NCBI GenBank assembly: GCA_039969355.1
Contig: JBDVOA010000006.1
Span: 211,615-275,614 of the forward strand
DNA: 64,000 bases
Source of the DNA: JL08 sp039969355
Lineage (GTDB): Bacteria; Pseudomonadota; Alphaproteobacteria; Rhodobacterales; Rhodobacteraceae
Reading direction: 5' to 3'
Shown: positions 26,787 to 36,019 of the stretch, one piece after another
How positions within the stretch are numbered: position 1 is the first letter of the stretch
Layout: the number at the start of each line of letters is the position of its first letter
Made by a program: the position numbers and the translations under genes
The notes under the pieces: model-generated
What the model saw: only the letters and a program-made list of their open reading frames with translations
The model's database searches: none
What the model was told of the DNA's origin: nothing

Positions 26787-28301
26787 CTACGCTTTCTCGT
26801 CCTCTTGGGCGCTTTGAGTGAGCTCTAGTAGCTTCCGTCGTTGTATCTTACCTGAAGGACCTTTGGGCAGTTCCCGCATAAAGTGGATATGATCCGGTGC
26901 TTTGAAGGAACCTAGCTTGGAAACACAGATATCTATCAGATCGTCTGCACATAACGGTGACCCTACCGATACAGCAACAGCCGCCTCTACGCGTTCGCCA
27001 TAAGTTGCACAAGGTCGGGCAAATGCGGCTGCTTCGACAACGTCGGCATGCGAATAAAGCGCTTCGTCAATCTCGCGTGGGGCGATGTTTTCGCCACCTT
27101 TGATAATGAGTTCTTTCAGGCGTCCTGTCACAAAAAGATAGCCGTCGGCATCCTTGCGTCCAAGGTCACCGGTGCGTAGCCAGCCGTCAGTGAAACTCGC
27201 CGACGTTGCATCTGGGTTCTTCAAGTATTCCAGCATTACATTTGGGCCGCGAACGACAATCTCACCTTCCATCTCTGCCGGGCAGGGCGTCAAGTCAGAT
27301 CCAAGAATGGCAACGTCATTGCCAAAAGCAATACCGGGCGAACCGATCTTGCGCGTCCCGGGCGGCAATGGGTTGGACAGAATCTGGGCGGCGGTTTCCG
27401 TCAGGCCCATAGTTTCGATGACGGGTAATTCAAAGCGCGTTTCAAAGGCGGATTGAACCTCTGGTGAAAGCGCGGAGGATGCGGATCTACCAAATCGCAA
27501 TCTGGCTTTGGTCTCGGCGTCAGGTTCAGCGTCGCCATGCAACAGATGAGAAATGATCGTAGGTACCACTGAAAACCAAGTCGCTTTTGATTGCGATGCG
27601 TAGGACCAGAAGTTCCGGGTAGAAAACCTGGAACACATTGCCAGCGATCCGCCCGAAATCAAGGCGCTGATGACCGTTACACAGAGACCGTTGATATGGT
27701 AAATAGGCAAAACGCAAAGCCCTCGGTCGGTTGGGGTCAGAGCGTGAGCAATCGTGGTCGTCCACCCCCCCGCCAGCAAGCTTGCGTGAGTATGAACCAC
27801 GCCCTTTGGCCTGCCGGTTGTTCCCGAAGTGTACATCAGAAGCGCATGATCCTCGGCGGACAGTGGGTGAAGCTCGACCTCTTCTAGAGTTTCGGGCAGC
27901 GGGATTGCTGTCAGGCAGGGTCTGGTTGCACCAGAAAACAATTCTAACGCGCTATCATGGACATAGGCCACTCGCGCCTCGGAATGCTCGAGCGCGTATG
28001 CAATCGCGTCTTGTCCGGCAGCGAGATTTATCATCGTAACGCGAAAACCGCCGTAGAGAGAACCAAATAGGGCGGTAACACCGTCGCGGCTATTTGGATG
28101 CACAACCGCGACGCTTTCTCCGCGGGCAATGCCCCTTTTAGTGAGGTCCGCAGCTATCGCGCGTGCGTTGTCACGCAATGCTGCCCAATCCAGTGAACTG
28201 CCGTCCTCAGGAAACACGATCGCAGTTCCGCCCTGAGTGGCGCGGTAGTCTAGCCAATCGCGCACTGTTCCGGCCGGAGGGACATCAGCTGAATAATTCA
28301 T
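26787..28301 (-). CDS. sauT: Acyl-CoA ligase, probable sulfoacetate-CoA ligase SauT
   Basis: A 504-residue AMP-forming ligase. The P-loop is LLMYTSGTTGRPKGVVHTH (about 155-173), the A5 motif ETMGLTETAAQ (about 295) and the A8 segment DGWLRTGDLGRKDADGYLFVTGRLKELI ends in the conserved turn; GPSGKIQRRKL carries the catalytic Lys. It starts inside the last codon of sauS (four-base overlap). Beside a CoA-acylating sulfoacetaldehyde dehydrogenase and in a window with xsc, the likely reaction is sulfoacetate + CoA + ATP to sulfoacetyl-CoA. Other carboxylates cannot be excluded from sequence alone. Confidence 0.75.
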   Translation of the reverse strand: MNYSADVPPAGTVRDWLDYRATQGGTAIVFPEDGSSLDWAALRDNARAIAADLTKRGIARGESVAVVHPNSRDGVTALFGSLYGGFRVTMINLAAGQDAIAYALEHSEARVAYVHDSALELFSGATRPCLTAIPLPETLEEVELHPLSAEDHALLMYTSGTTGRPKGVVHTHASLLAGGWTTTIAHALTPTDRGLCVLPIYHINGLCVTVISALISGGSLAMCSRFSTRNFWSYASQSKATWFSVVPTIISHLLHGDAEPDAETKARLRFGRSASSALSPEVQSAFETRFELPVIETMGLTETAAQILSNPLPPGTRKIGSPGIAFGNDVAILGSDLTPCPAEMEGEIVVRGPNVMLEYLKNPDATSASFTDGWLRTGDLGRKDADGYLFVTGRLKELIIKGGENIAPREIDEALYSHADVVEAAAFARPCATYGERVEAAVAVSVGSPLCADDLIDICVSKLGSFKAPDHIHFMRELPKGPSGKIQRRKLLELTQSAQEDEKA

Positions 28302-29701
28302 TTGCCGGCAGCGTCCCAGTAGTCCGCAAAAACCTCGTCCAAAGTGGGCTCACGAGCAGGAATCTCCCGAATGATCTTTGTCGTCTGCATGAAGTGCTTC
28401 CAATGCAAATTGTCGTCGATAGAGTTGCCGCCCCATGAACCGCATCCCATCGATAACGAGAACGGCATTCCATTGGTGAATGCGCCCCCGGTTGCAAAGC
28501 AATGGGCCTGATTGACGATAACGCGGCAGGTAGGCGTTGCCGCACCTAGTGCAACTGCGCGGGCATCGTCAGCCGTATGCAAACCAACAGAGTGGCCAGC
28601 ACCGAGGTAGCCGAGTATTCGATTGGTGATTGCAACTGCATCATCAAAATCGCGGGCGCGGTACAGTGCCAGAACGCGCGACAGTTTTTCACCGGATAGC
28701 GGATGGCCTACACCGATGCCGGTGGTCTCAACGGCAAGGAATTTGGTTCCTATGGGGACATCGTGCTCCATTCCCAAAGCGGACAGCATCTTGTCAGCGT
28801 CCTGCGCGATTACTTCGCGGTTCAGGTGGCCATCAGGCCAGAGTTTTGCGACAATTGGTGCTTCGTCCTTGACCAGCGCTCCTCCGGCCTTTGACAGTTC
28901 AGCCACAAAGGCGTCGTAGATTTCGTCAAGCACTACCAGGGCATTTTCGGAACTACAGGATGTCGCATTATCAAACGTCTTGGAGGCCGTTATTTTTTCA
29001 GCCGCTTTGGTCAAATCGGCGGTTTCGTCCACGATCACAGTGACATTGCCTGCCCCCACTGCAACAGCCGGCGTGCCACATGTATAGGCGCGCTTCACAT
29101 TGTTTTGCGAGCCGGTCACGACCACCAGATCGCTGATTTCTAACAATCGCTGGGTCTTAGCCTTGGAGCCCGGGGCAGGGACCATAAGAACCAGGTCGTG
29201 GTCTAGGCCTACTTTGTCGAATTCGTCGTAAATGTAGTTTAGCAACAGTTCACAAGCGGGTACGCCCTTGGGGGAAGGGGAGAGTACAATTGCATTGCCA
29301 CATTTAAGTGCGTTGATGATATTATTTGCAGGTGTGGCGGCTGGATTTGTAGATGGCACGACGGCGCCGATCACCCCGATGGGACGTGCAATTTCAGTAA
29401 TTCCGGTGTTGGAAACATCCGAGATTACACCATGGCTTTGGACTCCAGCGATATCGCGCATCAGACCAAGTGTTTTGCGATGGTTCTTGATGATTTTGTC
29501 ATCAACATTGCCAAGACCGGTGGTATTCACGGACAACTCGGCCAATGCCCGATTACGGGCAGGCTCCATGATGGCCCAAGCGACGGCTAGAGCAGCCTGA
29601 TCATAACGCGCTTGTGATGCACCAGCTTCGTATGCCTTCTGGGCGGCGCGCGCGCGCGCTACAATGGCTTCAACTTGCGCGAGATCATCATGGGCATTCA
29701 T
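28298..29701 (-). CDS. sauS: CoA-acylating sulfoacetaldehyde dehydrogenase SauS
   Basis: A 467-residue aldehyde dehydrogenase of the acylating type. The catalytic Cys lies in FDNATSCSSENALVV (about residue 249), cofactor binding in AVVPSTNPAATP (about 111-122) and VTGSQNNVKRAY. It lacks the C-terminal alcohol dehydrogenase domain of AdhE. In the sulfoacetate route it reduces sulfoacetyl-CoA to sulfoacetaldehyde, which Xsc uses. Gene order with SauT and a carboxylate-type transporter supports this. Acetaldehyde or succinate semialdehyde dehydrogenases of the same family are alternatives. Confidence 0.8.
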   Translation of the reverse strand: MNAHDDLAQVEAIVARARAAQKAYEAGASQARYDQAALAVAWAIMEPARNRALAELSVNTTGLGNVDDKIIKNHRKTLGLMRDIAGVQSHGVISDVSNTGITEIARPIGVIGAVVPSTNPAATPANNIINALKCGNAIVLSPSPKGVPACELLLNYIYDEFDKVGLDHDLVLMVPAPGSKAKTQRLLEISDLVVVTGSQNNVKRAYTCGTPAVAVGAGNVTVIVDETADLTKAAEKITASKTFDNATSCSSENALVVLDEIYDAFVAELSKAGGALVKDEAPIVAKLWPDGHLNREVIAQDADKMLSALGMEHDVPIGTKFLAVETTGIGVGHPLSGEKLSRVLALYRARDFDDAVAITNRILGYLGAGHSVGLHTADDARAVALGAATPTCRVIVNQAHCFATGGAFTNGMPFSLSMGCGSWGGNSIDDNLHWKHFMQTTKIIREIPAREPTLDEVFADYWDAAGK

Positions 29702-29755
29702 TGGATCATTCCTTTAGCGATTAGGCGGGACGCTAAGCGCGCCCCGCCGAAGGGT

Positions 29756-30724
29756 TCAAAGGCCTTGCAAGAGAACTGCTAGAGTTTCTTGACGTGCATT
29801 CCACATTTCGATGACTTCATCCCGGGTCATGATGTGCATGGGCGAACCGCCTGCCTTCATTTTTCCTGCAACCCGCTTGTTTTCAAACATGGCTGGCACA
29901 GTTGCGGCAAGTTCGTCGATGACGCCTTGAGGGGTGCCTTTGGGCACCATGATTCCGCGGAAATTGACCGAAGCATTATCAACGTCCAATCCGGATTCCA
30001 TCATTGTAGGAACATCAGGCAGGAATTCGTTGCGTTCGAGATCGGCGACCGCGAGGATTTTGACGTTACCGGCTTCGGCTGCTCGGAATGCATCGGACAG
30101 GTTGTTGATGCCCGCCATGACTTCACCTGCGATAACCGCTTTCATTGCAGCAGCGCCGCCGCCCTTTGTAGGGATATACGCGAGTTTCATGTCGCCGGCT
30201 TTTTCCATTTGCAACGCCGCGATATGATGACCGACAAACAGCCCTGCCCCGGATGTTGTTAGTTTTCCGGGGTTGGCTTTTGCAAAATCAACGACATCCT
30301 GAAGCGAGTTGAATTCGCTATCATTGCCGACGACTAGCACGGCAGGGTCAGCTCCCCAGTTTGCGATCGGCTCAAAACTATCTGTCGAATATTCGACTCC
30401 GCCTTTAATCGATTGCGCAATGAAGTGTGGAACGTTGTAGGCACCAAGCGTATAGCCGTCAGCTTCAGCTTGTGTTGCCAACCAGTTCCACCCGACACGA
30501 CCTCCCGCGCCCGGTTTGTTCAGGATGGCGACGGGCATGCCAAGAGCATCCTCATTCCCGGCCGTCATGGTCACGATGCGTGCCTGAAAGTCCGTGGCCC
30601 CGCCAGCACCATAGCTGACCATCATCATGATGGGCCGCTCAGGATAACTTTCATGGCCATCCGCGAGGGCGGCTCCACTCAAGGTCATGAGGGCCATAGC
30701 GGCTCCGGTTACTAGTTTTTTCAT
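29756..30724 (-). CDS. TTT transporter substrate-binding protein (TctC/BUG)
   Basis: A 322-residue periplasmic receptor. Residues 1-21 form a signal peptide ending ALA. The BUG family signature is visible in ERPIMMMVSYGAGGATDFQAR and NKPGAGGRVGWNWLATQ, and later LPDVPTMMESG. It captures a carboxylate in the periplasm for the TctAB membrane unit. Being cotranscribed with sauS and sauT, sulfoacetate is the expected ligand. AGGGAGGAAACC is a strong ribosome binding site before it. Confidence 0.88.
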   Translation of the reverse strand: MKKLVTGAAMALMTLSGAALADGHESYPERPIMMMVSYGAGGATDFQARIVTMTAGNEDALGMPVAILNKPGAGGRVGWNWLATQAEADGYTLGAYNVPHFIAQSIKGGVEYSTDSFEPIANWGADPAVLVVGNDSEFNSLQDVVDFAKANPGKLTTSGAGLFVGHHIAALQMEKAGDMKLAYIPTKGGGAAAMKAVIAGEVMAGINNLSDAFRAAEAGNVKILAVADLERNEFLPDVPTMMESGLDVDNASVNFRGIMVPKGTPQGVIDELAATVPAMFENKRVAGKMKAGGSPMHIMTRDEVIEMWNARQETLAVLLQGL

Positions 30725-30770
30725 TTTTGGTTTCCTCCCTAGGATGTTTGTTCTGTCCGGTTGCTCCGGT

Positions 30771-31241
30771 TCAGAAAAGTATCTCTCGCGGCGTGTACAC
30801 TTTCAGCAATAGTGCGAAGAGACCGTACATTACGACCATGAATCCGGCCGTGATGATAACGCGCTTGAACCATGTTTTTGGCTCCCCATGAGGGGCCGGA
30901 TCATAAAGGCTCAGCAGTAAAAAGAATGCGATCGTGGTGGCGGTGTAAAAACCTAACCCCTTCGCCACCCAAAAGATATAAATCAGCGAAATGACTAGCC
31001 CGGGTACCAAGTTGATCATCTGCCGGGGCGATACGCCGTTGCCCACTTTTGTCCAGCCAAGGCATGCCTTGGCAAATGTCCAGATTGCCAGCACTGCGAA
31101 TACAGTTGATATGAGGCGGGGGAACAAAAAGGCTTCCGACGGCTGTTGCGTGTAGCTGATGTAGGCCACCCAAATACCGACGACGGCGACGACACCTGAC
31201 GCGGCAATATGCTGGGTACGGGGCAGGGTCAATTCGCTCAT
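30771..31241 (-). CDS. TTT transporter small membrane subunit (TctB)
   Basis: A 156-residue membrane protein with four predicted helices (near 13-30, 38-56, 83-100 and 120-150), the size and layout of TctB. Ends of the helices include EAFLFPRLISTVFAVLAIW, a typical TctB stretch. The start overlaps the TctA stop by four bases (ATGA). It assists TctA in sodium- or proton-driven uptake. Confidence 0.83.
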   Translation of the reverse strand: MSELTLPRTQHIAASGVVAVVGIWVAYISYTQQPSEAFLFPRLISTVFAVLAIWTFAKACLGWTKVGNGVSPRQMINLVPGLVISLIYIFWVAKGLGFYTATTIAFFLLLSLYDPAPHGEPKTWFKRVIITAGFMVVMYGLFALLLKVYTPREILF

Positions 31242-32749
31242 GACATGATTTCCTCTTTTGACGTGTGTCGACGGCTGCGCACTTCCATGTAAGCCGAGTA
31301 GAGGATCGAGGCGACTACTACGGCGATCAGGAAGATATTCAGCGCTCCGCCGAAAAAGTAGGGAGTCATGCCATCGGTTGCAGTGGCAATCATGGAACCC
31401 TGGATAAAGTTGGCTTCGGCGATGGGGCCAAGGATCAGGCCCAGAACTAACGGGGCGGCAGAAAACCCAAAGCGTTCAAGAAAATACATCATCACGCCAA
31501 GGGTGGCCATAACGTAGACATCGCCCATCGATGATTGAACTGAATAGCTGCCAAAGACGGCGAGACCCAGCACGACGGCGGCCATCACTGATTGAGGTAC
31601 CTGCGCCACTCGGGCAGCAAGGCCAGCAACATACAGGCCAAAGATACACATCAGGACTTGCCCGATCAGCATCGAATTGATGAAAGTCCAGGCAACGTCA
31701 GGATGATTGTCAAAGAGATCAGTGCCCGGAAAAATACCATGGATCAGCAATCCGCCAAGCAGCACAGCTGCTGTTGGTGATCCGGGAATAGATAGGGTGA
31801 GCAAAGGTACCAGCGATGGGCCGACCATCGCATTATTGGCAGATTCCGCGGCGATTACACCTTCGCCATGTCCCGTGCCAAACTTATGGCTTTCCGGGCT
31901 GAATTTCTTGGATTGATCATAGGCAACAAGCCCGGCAATTTGCCCGCCCACGCCGGGAATCAACCCGATGATGGATCCAGTGGCCGTTCCAATCGATAGT
32001 GCACGCTTGCTGCGCAATATTTCCTTGATGGCATTTGTTATCGAGTGCTTTTGCACTTCGATGACTTCGGCGCCATCGCTTCGCCTGCCCTTGGCAAACA
32101 TTGTTAGAACCTGAGGGATCGCGAACAATCCGATCAACGCGGCAATGATGTTTATGCCACCACCCAGCGCCGGGTGGAAGATAAACCGCTGGGCCCCCAT
32201 GATGTCGTCAAATCCAATTGTAGCAAGCCATAGGCCGATGCAGCCTGACAAAAGACCCTTGACCACGGAACGGCTATCAAGCGATCCAATAACGGTGACG
32301 CCTAGAATGGCGAGCCAGAACAGATGCGAAGGGCCGAATGCCAAGGCCCACTTTGCCAATACAGGTGTCAGAAATATCAGGAGCAGGACGCCAAAGACCC
32401 CACCGACGGCAGAGGACAGGAACGAGAGCTGCAACGCTCTGGCGCCCTGGCCGTGCTGGGCCATGGTGTGACCGTCCAGTGTGGTCGCGATGTTGGCTGG
32501 CGCGCCAGGTATCTTGAGCAGTATCGCTGAAACCGCTCCCCCGGCAACGGTCGAGGTATAGGCTGCACCCAGCAGAATCAGGCCTTGGGCCGCCTCAAGC
32601 TGAAATGTGAATGGAATGAGCAGGGCGACTGCCATCGTCGGCGACAGCCCCGGAGTTGCCCCCAAGATCAGGCCGCCTATGGTTCCGATCAGGAGTAGTC
32701 CGAAATTGATGGGCGTGAATACATCGCCGAAATAATAGAGGAACTCCAT
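31238..32749 (-). CDS. TTT transporter large membrane subunit (TctA)
   Basis: About 503 residues with roughly twelve membrane segments. TctA signatures are clear: GTIGGLILGATPGLSPTMAVAL near the start and GSIIGLIPGVGGQIAGLVAYDQSKK in the middle. The start at 32749 (MEFLYYFGDV) follows GGGAG; the ATG at 32782 has no ribosome binding site. It heads the tctA-tctB-tctC-sauS-sauT run and faces a divergent LacI regulator across a perfect LacI-type operator. Confidence 0.9.
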   Translation of the reverse strand: MEFLYYFGDVFTPINFGLLLIGTIGGLILGATPGLSPTMAVALLIPFTFQLEAAQGLILLGAAYTSTVAGGAVSAILLKIPGAPANIATTLDGHTMAQHGQGARALQLSFLSSAVGGVFGVLLLIFLTPVLAKWALAFGPSHLFWLAILGVTVIGSLDSRSVVKGLLSGCIGLWLATIGFDDIMGAQRFIFHPALGGGINIIAALIGLFAIPQVLTMFAKGRRSDGAEVIEVQKHSITNAIKEILRSKRALSIGTATGSIIGLIPGVGGQIAGLVAYDQSKKFSPESHKFGTGHGEGVIAAESANNAMVGPSLVPLLTLSIPGSPTAAVLLGGLLIHGIFPGTDLFDNHPDVAWTFINSMLIGQVLMCIFGLYVAGLAARVAQVPQSVMAAVVLGLAVFGSYSVQSSMGDVYVMATLGVMMYFLERFGFSAAPLVLGLILGPIAEANFIQGSMIATATDGMTPYFFGGALNIFLIAVVVASILYSAYMEVRSRRHTSKEEIMS

Positions 32750-32807
32750 CGCAGGTCTCCCAGCCCGTTGCGTCGTTGACATTTAAGGTAAGACATGAAA
32801 ATAGTTT

Positions 32808-32821
32808 TGCAAACGTTTTCA
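32808..32821. promoter_or_regulatory. LacI-family operator between TTT transporter and regulator
   Basis: TGCAAACGTTTTCA fits the palindrome TGNAAACGTTTNCA with central CG, the common LacI-family operator. It lies 26 bases upstream of the regulator's GTG start and 58 bases upstream of tctA, so it can control both directions. The likely binder is the adjacent LacI protein. Confidence 0.72.
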
Positions 32822-32846
32822 TAAAATTATCGAAATGAACGGATAA

Positions 32847-33902
32847 GTGCCTGACCTTAAGAAGAAAAATGTGGATATTATAGCTGTTGCCTCAGCTGCA
32901 AAGGTTTCCATTTCTACGGTCTCTCGTAGCTACAATCATCCTGAACTTGTCAAACCGGCGACTCGCAAAAAGATTGACGCGGCGGTACGAAAGCTTGGTT
33001 ACATTCGCAATCGCGCGGCACAGACAATCCATGGAATCCGAAGCGGGACAATTGGTCTTGTGGTGCCAACCATCGACCATACGATCTTTGCGGAAGTGAT
33101 CCAGGCTTTCTCAGATGCAGTGGGTGCTGAAGGCTTCACCATCCTTGTTGCCTCGCACGGTTATGATCTGGAAAAGGAATACGCTGTACTTCGAAAGTTT
33201 ATGGAGCATAGGGTGGATGGTGTAGCCCTCATAGGGCTTGATCACTCTGAAGAAACCTATCAACTCATTGAGAGTCAGGGTATTCCAGCTATCTCGATTT
33301 GGAATTATGATGGGTCGTCGCGCATCTCCTGCATTGGGGCGGACAACTATTTGGCAGGGCAAAAGGCCGCGACCCATCTGTTGAACCTGGGACACAGGGA
33401 AATCGGTTTGGTGTTCCCACCAACCAGCGATAATGATCGCGCGCGCGGCAGATTGGTATCAGCACTTTCGGTACTGTCTGATGCGAACATCGAAGTACCG
33501 CCGAGGTGGCGCATTGAAACCCCATATAGTTTGTCAGAGGCGAAAGAGGCGGTCAGCAAATTGCTCGACGAAGGCAAATGCCCCACCGCCCTGCTTTGCG
33601 GAAATGATGTTCTAGCACTTGGCGCGATTTATGCCGCAAAACGATCTGGCCTGGACGTACCTGTCAACATTTCGGTCATTGGCATTGGCGACTTCAAAGG
33701 GTCGAGTGAAATGGAGCCAAACTTGACGACGATACGATTGCCTGCCCGCAGGATCGGACGAATTGCCGGTGAAGAAATTTCGAGATCGATCATCGAAGCA
33801 CAAACAGAGGTCGTTCGGATTAACTGCACGATTGAACTTATCGAACGGGAGACATGCCAGCCAGTTACAGGCATGGTCCGTTCCGCCCTACCTAGCAAAT
33901 AA
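32847..33902 (+). CDS. LacI family transcriptional regulator
   Basis: A 351-residue LacI-family repressor. The helix-turn-helix is DIIAVASAAKVSISTVSRSY (about 10-29) and the hinge helix follows; SGTIGLVVPTIDHTIFAEVIQAF begins the periplasmic-binding-protein-like effector domain. Translation starts at a GTG. It is divergent from the transporter and sauST genes and a family operator lies between, so it probably represses them until sulfoacetate or a derivative appears. Known SauR proteins differ in type among species, so no symbol is given. Confidence 0.88.
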   Translation: MPDLKKKNVDIIAVASAAKVSISTVSRSYNHPELVKPATRKKIDAAVRKLGYIRNRAAQTIHGIRSGTIGLVVPTIDHTIFAEVIQAFSDAVGAEGFTILVASHGYDLEKEYAVLRKFMEHRVDGVALIGLDHSEETYQLIESQGIPAISIWNYDGSSRISCIGADNYLAGQKAATHLLNLGHREIGLVFPPTSDNDRARGRLVSALSVLSDANIEVPPRWRIETPYSLSEAKEAVSKLLDEGKCPTALLCGNDVLALGAIYAAKRSGLDVPVNISVIGIGDFKGSSEMEPNLTTIRLPARRIGRIAGEEISRSIIEAQTEVVRINCTIELIERETCQPVTGMVRSALPSK

Positions 33903-34099
33903 ATATCTTGGAAATCCAATAACGCTTTCTGGAAAGACTGAATCACTTGTTGCTGACTAAATCGATAATTTCGGCGCGTTTGTGGTAGTTCGGGCGCCAG
34001 ATAATCCAAGAAACTAAGGAAAGGGGTTTACTTTCCGCTTCAAGAGCCATTGTGAGGGGCTGGCCAGATCAACGGATTATCTTCGTGACCCAGCTAAAT

Positions 34100-35998
34100 T
34101 CACGCGACATTTCCAAACTCAGCATACTCCTGACGAATTTGATTCCAGTCTGGTGCTCTTCGGTAACCACCTGAACGCAAGGGCAGGGCCAGCAGAGAAT
34201 TACGCTCGGCCACAAGTACGCCAGATTGAATAAGCCGATCAACTGCAATTGCAAACTGGTTTTGGGTAATTTGCGGCGCAAGTTCCGCCGCCACGCGATC
34301 ACGTGCAATTATACAGGCACAAAGCCGCACAATTTCGGATTCTAGATGGCTCAACGATAGGCGCGTTTCCTTATACGTTGAACGGTTGTCAACGAGCGTC
34401 ATTTCAGAAGTATTGTCATCAACGATGTAGAACTGAGCTTCCTGATGGCAGTTTATCCAGCTGTTTATGGCCTCTCTGGCGCGTTGCGTGTATTCAGTCG
34501 CGTCATCTATTCCGGCGCCAAACATCTGATGATGATAGCTGAAATTGCTCAATTCCTCCCCGACGCCAGAATAAATGTAGCGATACGGCCTTGCGGGGCT
34601 GACCCGGATGTTGTGCCCTGCGGGGTCAGTAAAATAGGGGCTGAAACGATCAGCGCGAACGGGGGCAAAGGCAGCAGGCGGCTGCAGATGGTGCAGCAAC
34701 GGGATGAGTTCAGCCATTCTATCGTAACTTTGCGGATCCTCGCTTGGGAATCCGAAGATAAATCCCCAATCAACGAAAATCCCAGCCTGGGCACAAAGTT
34801 TTAATGTTTGGATGTTCTGTTGGGCGGTCACACCCTTCTTCATCAGTTTCAGAATATTGCTGTCCAATGACTCGATTCCGGGCTGTATCTTGCGAATACC
34901 TGCCTCAGACATGGCCTTGATATGTTTGGGGAAGAGGTTTGACTTAACCTCATAGTGCATCAGAAAAGGGGTCGGATCTTCGCGCAACATAGGCAGAAGG
35001 CTGTCGAAATAGGAGTAGTCGAGTATGTTATCTACAACGACAAAGTCCGAACCGTATTTCTTCGCCTGACTGCGAAATTCAGCAAGGGCACGGCGGGGGG
35101 ATTTGCTTCGATACGTCATGGCGTTGCCATTGAGGCCACAGAAAGTGCAATGATGTTTTTTGCCCCACCAGCATCCGCGCGAGGTTTCGATTGTTGGCGC
35201 GGGACGAAGCAAATTACTCAGTCCTGGTGTTTGTTCAAACCGCTCGTAAAAATCGGAAAAGTCCGGAACAGGTAGGTCATCAAGTGCCGTGATCATTTTT
35301 CCGGGCAGTTTGGATGGAGGGCTGTCTCGCGTGGTAATTCCGGGTACTTCGGGCAATGGTTTTGTGCTGGAAAATGCGTCGACAAATGCGGGAAATGAAA
35401 CATCCCCTTCGCCACTGCACACTGCATCAATGCAAGCGAAACGCTCCAGCAGGCTTAATCCCAGCTCTGCCTCACAATTGGCACCGCCAAAAATGATGGT
35501 TGTTTCTGGTGCGCGCAATTTCAGGGCTTGTGCAAAGGCGATCGAAGCCATGTTTTGCTGAAAAGACGTCGTGACGCCGACCAACGCAGGCTGTTTTGCC
35601 GCCACTTCGTCGGCACAGTGACATATGAAATCGCCTGCCGCCTGCCGCGCGCCCAGGGCCAAATGCGTCAGCAGCACCGCCTCGATGGAGTCCGCGAAAT
35701 CCGGCAGGATATCTGTCAGATATTCCATATCCATTGTCTCAGGGCGCTCAAAAACCAGATCTGAGAATATCCACTCGCCCAAAAAGGCCTGATAAAACTT
35801 CTCATGAGAAAGAAGCAGGTAAGCATCCAGGCCGATTTTCTCGGCAAAGTCGAATGCAAAGTAGCTGATTGCACACTCCTTGCCTTGGTGCCGCAAAGCG
35901 GTTCCAAGAAGGCTGGCACCAAGGTTCGGATATTGCAGGGACGTGAACGGTAGCGAGATGAGATGAACGCCGGTTGCTTTGGGCGACACCTGCGTCAA
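34100..35998 (-). CDS. RiPP-maturation radical SAM protein (ocin_1 type, B12-binding-like)
   Basis: A 632-residue radical SAM protein. The iron-sulfur motif is atypical, C276-X7-C284-X2-C287, in SRGCWWGKKHHCTFCGLN, followed by MTYRSKSPRRALAEF; this signature marks the ocin_1 family of RiPP-maturation radical SAM proteins, many of them annotated as peptide C-methyltransferases. Residues about 110-240 (GVTTSFQQNM, IIFGGANCEAELG, CSGEGDVSFPAF) look like the Rossmann B12-binding domain, without the DxHxxG histidine. It starts at a TTG, 21 bases behind the stop of the precursor gene (36020-36331). AGGAG stands ahead of it; the ATG at 36003 is followed at once by a stop and cannot be the start. Its substrate is very probably the neighbouring peptide; the chemistry is inferred. 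Confidence 0.87.
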   Translation of the reverse strand: MTQVSPKATGVHLISLPFTSLQYPNLGASLLGTALRHQGKECAISYFAFDFAEKIGLDAYLLLSHEKFYQAFLGEWIFSDLVFERPETMDMEYLTDILPDFADSIEAVLLTHLALGARQAAGDFICHCADEVAAKQPALVGVTTSFQQNMASIAFAQALKLRAPETTIIFGGANCEAELGLSLLERFACIDAVCSGEGDVSFPAFVDAFSSTKPLPEVPGITTRDSPPSKLPGKMITALDDLPVPDFSDFYERFEQTPGLSNLLRPAPTIETSRGCWWGKKHHCTFCGLNGNAMTYRSKSPRRALAEFRSQAKKYGSDFVVVDNILDYSYFDSLLPMLREDPTPFLMHYEVKSNLFPKHIKAMSEAGIRKIQPGIESLDSNILKLMKKGVTAQQNIQTLKLCAQAGIFVDWGFIFGFPSEDPQSYDRMAELIPLLHHLQPPAAFAPVRADRFSPYFTDPAGHNIRVSPARPYRYIYSGVGEELSNFSYHHQMFGAGIDDATEYTQRAREAINSWINCHQEAQFYIVDDNTSEMTLVDNRSTYKETRLSLSHLESEIVRLCACIIARDRVAAELAPQITQNQFAIAVDRLIQSGVLVAERNSLLALPLRSGGYRRAPDWNQIRQEYAEFGNVA

Positions 35999-36019
35999 CT
36001 CATCTAATCTCCTGCACGA

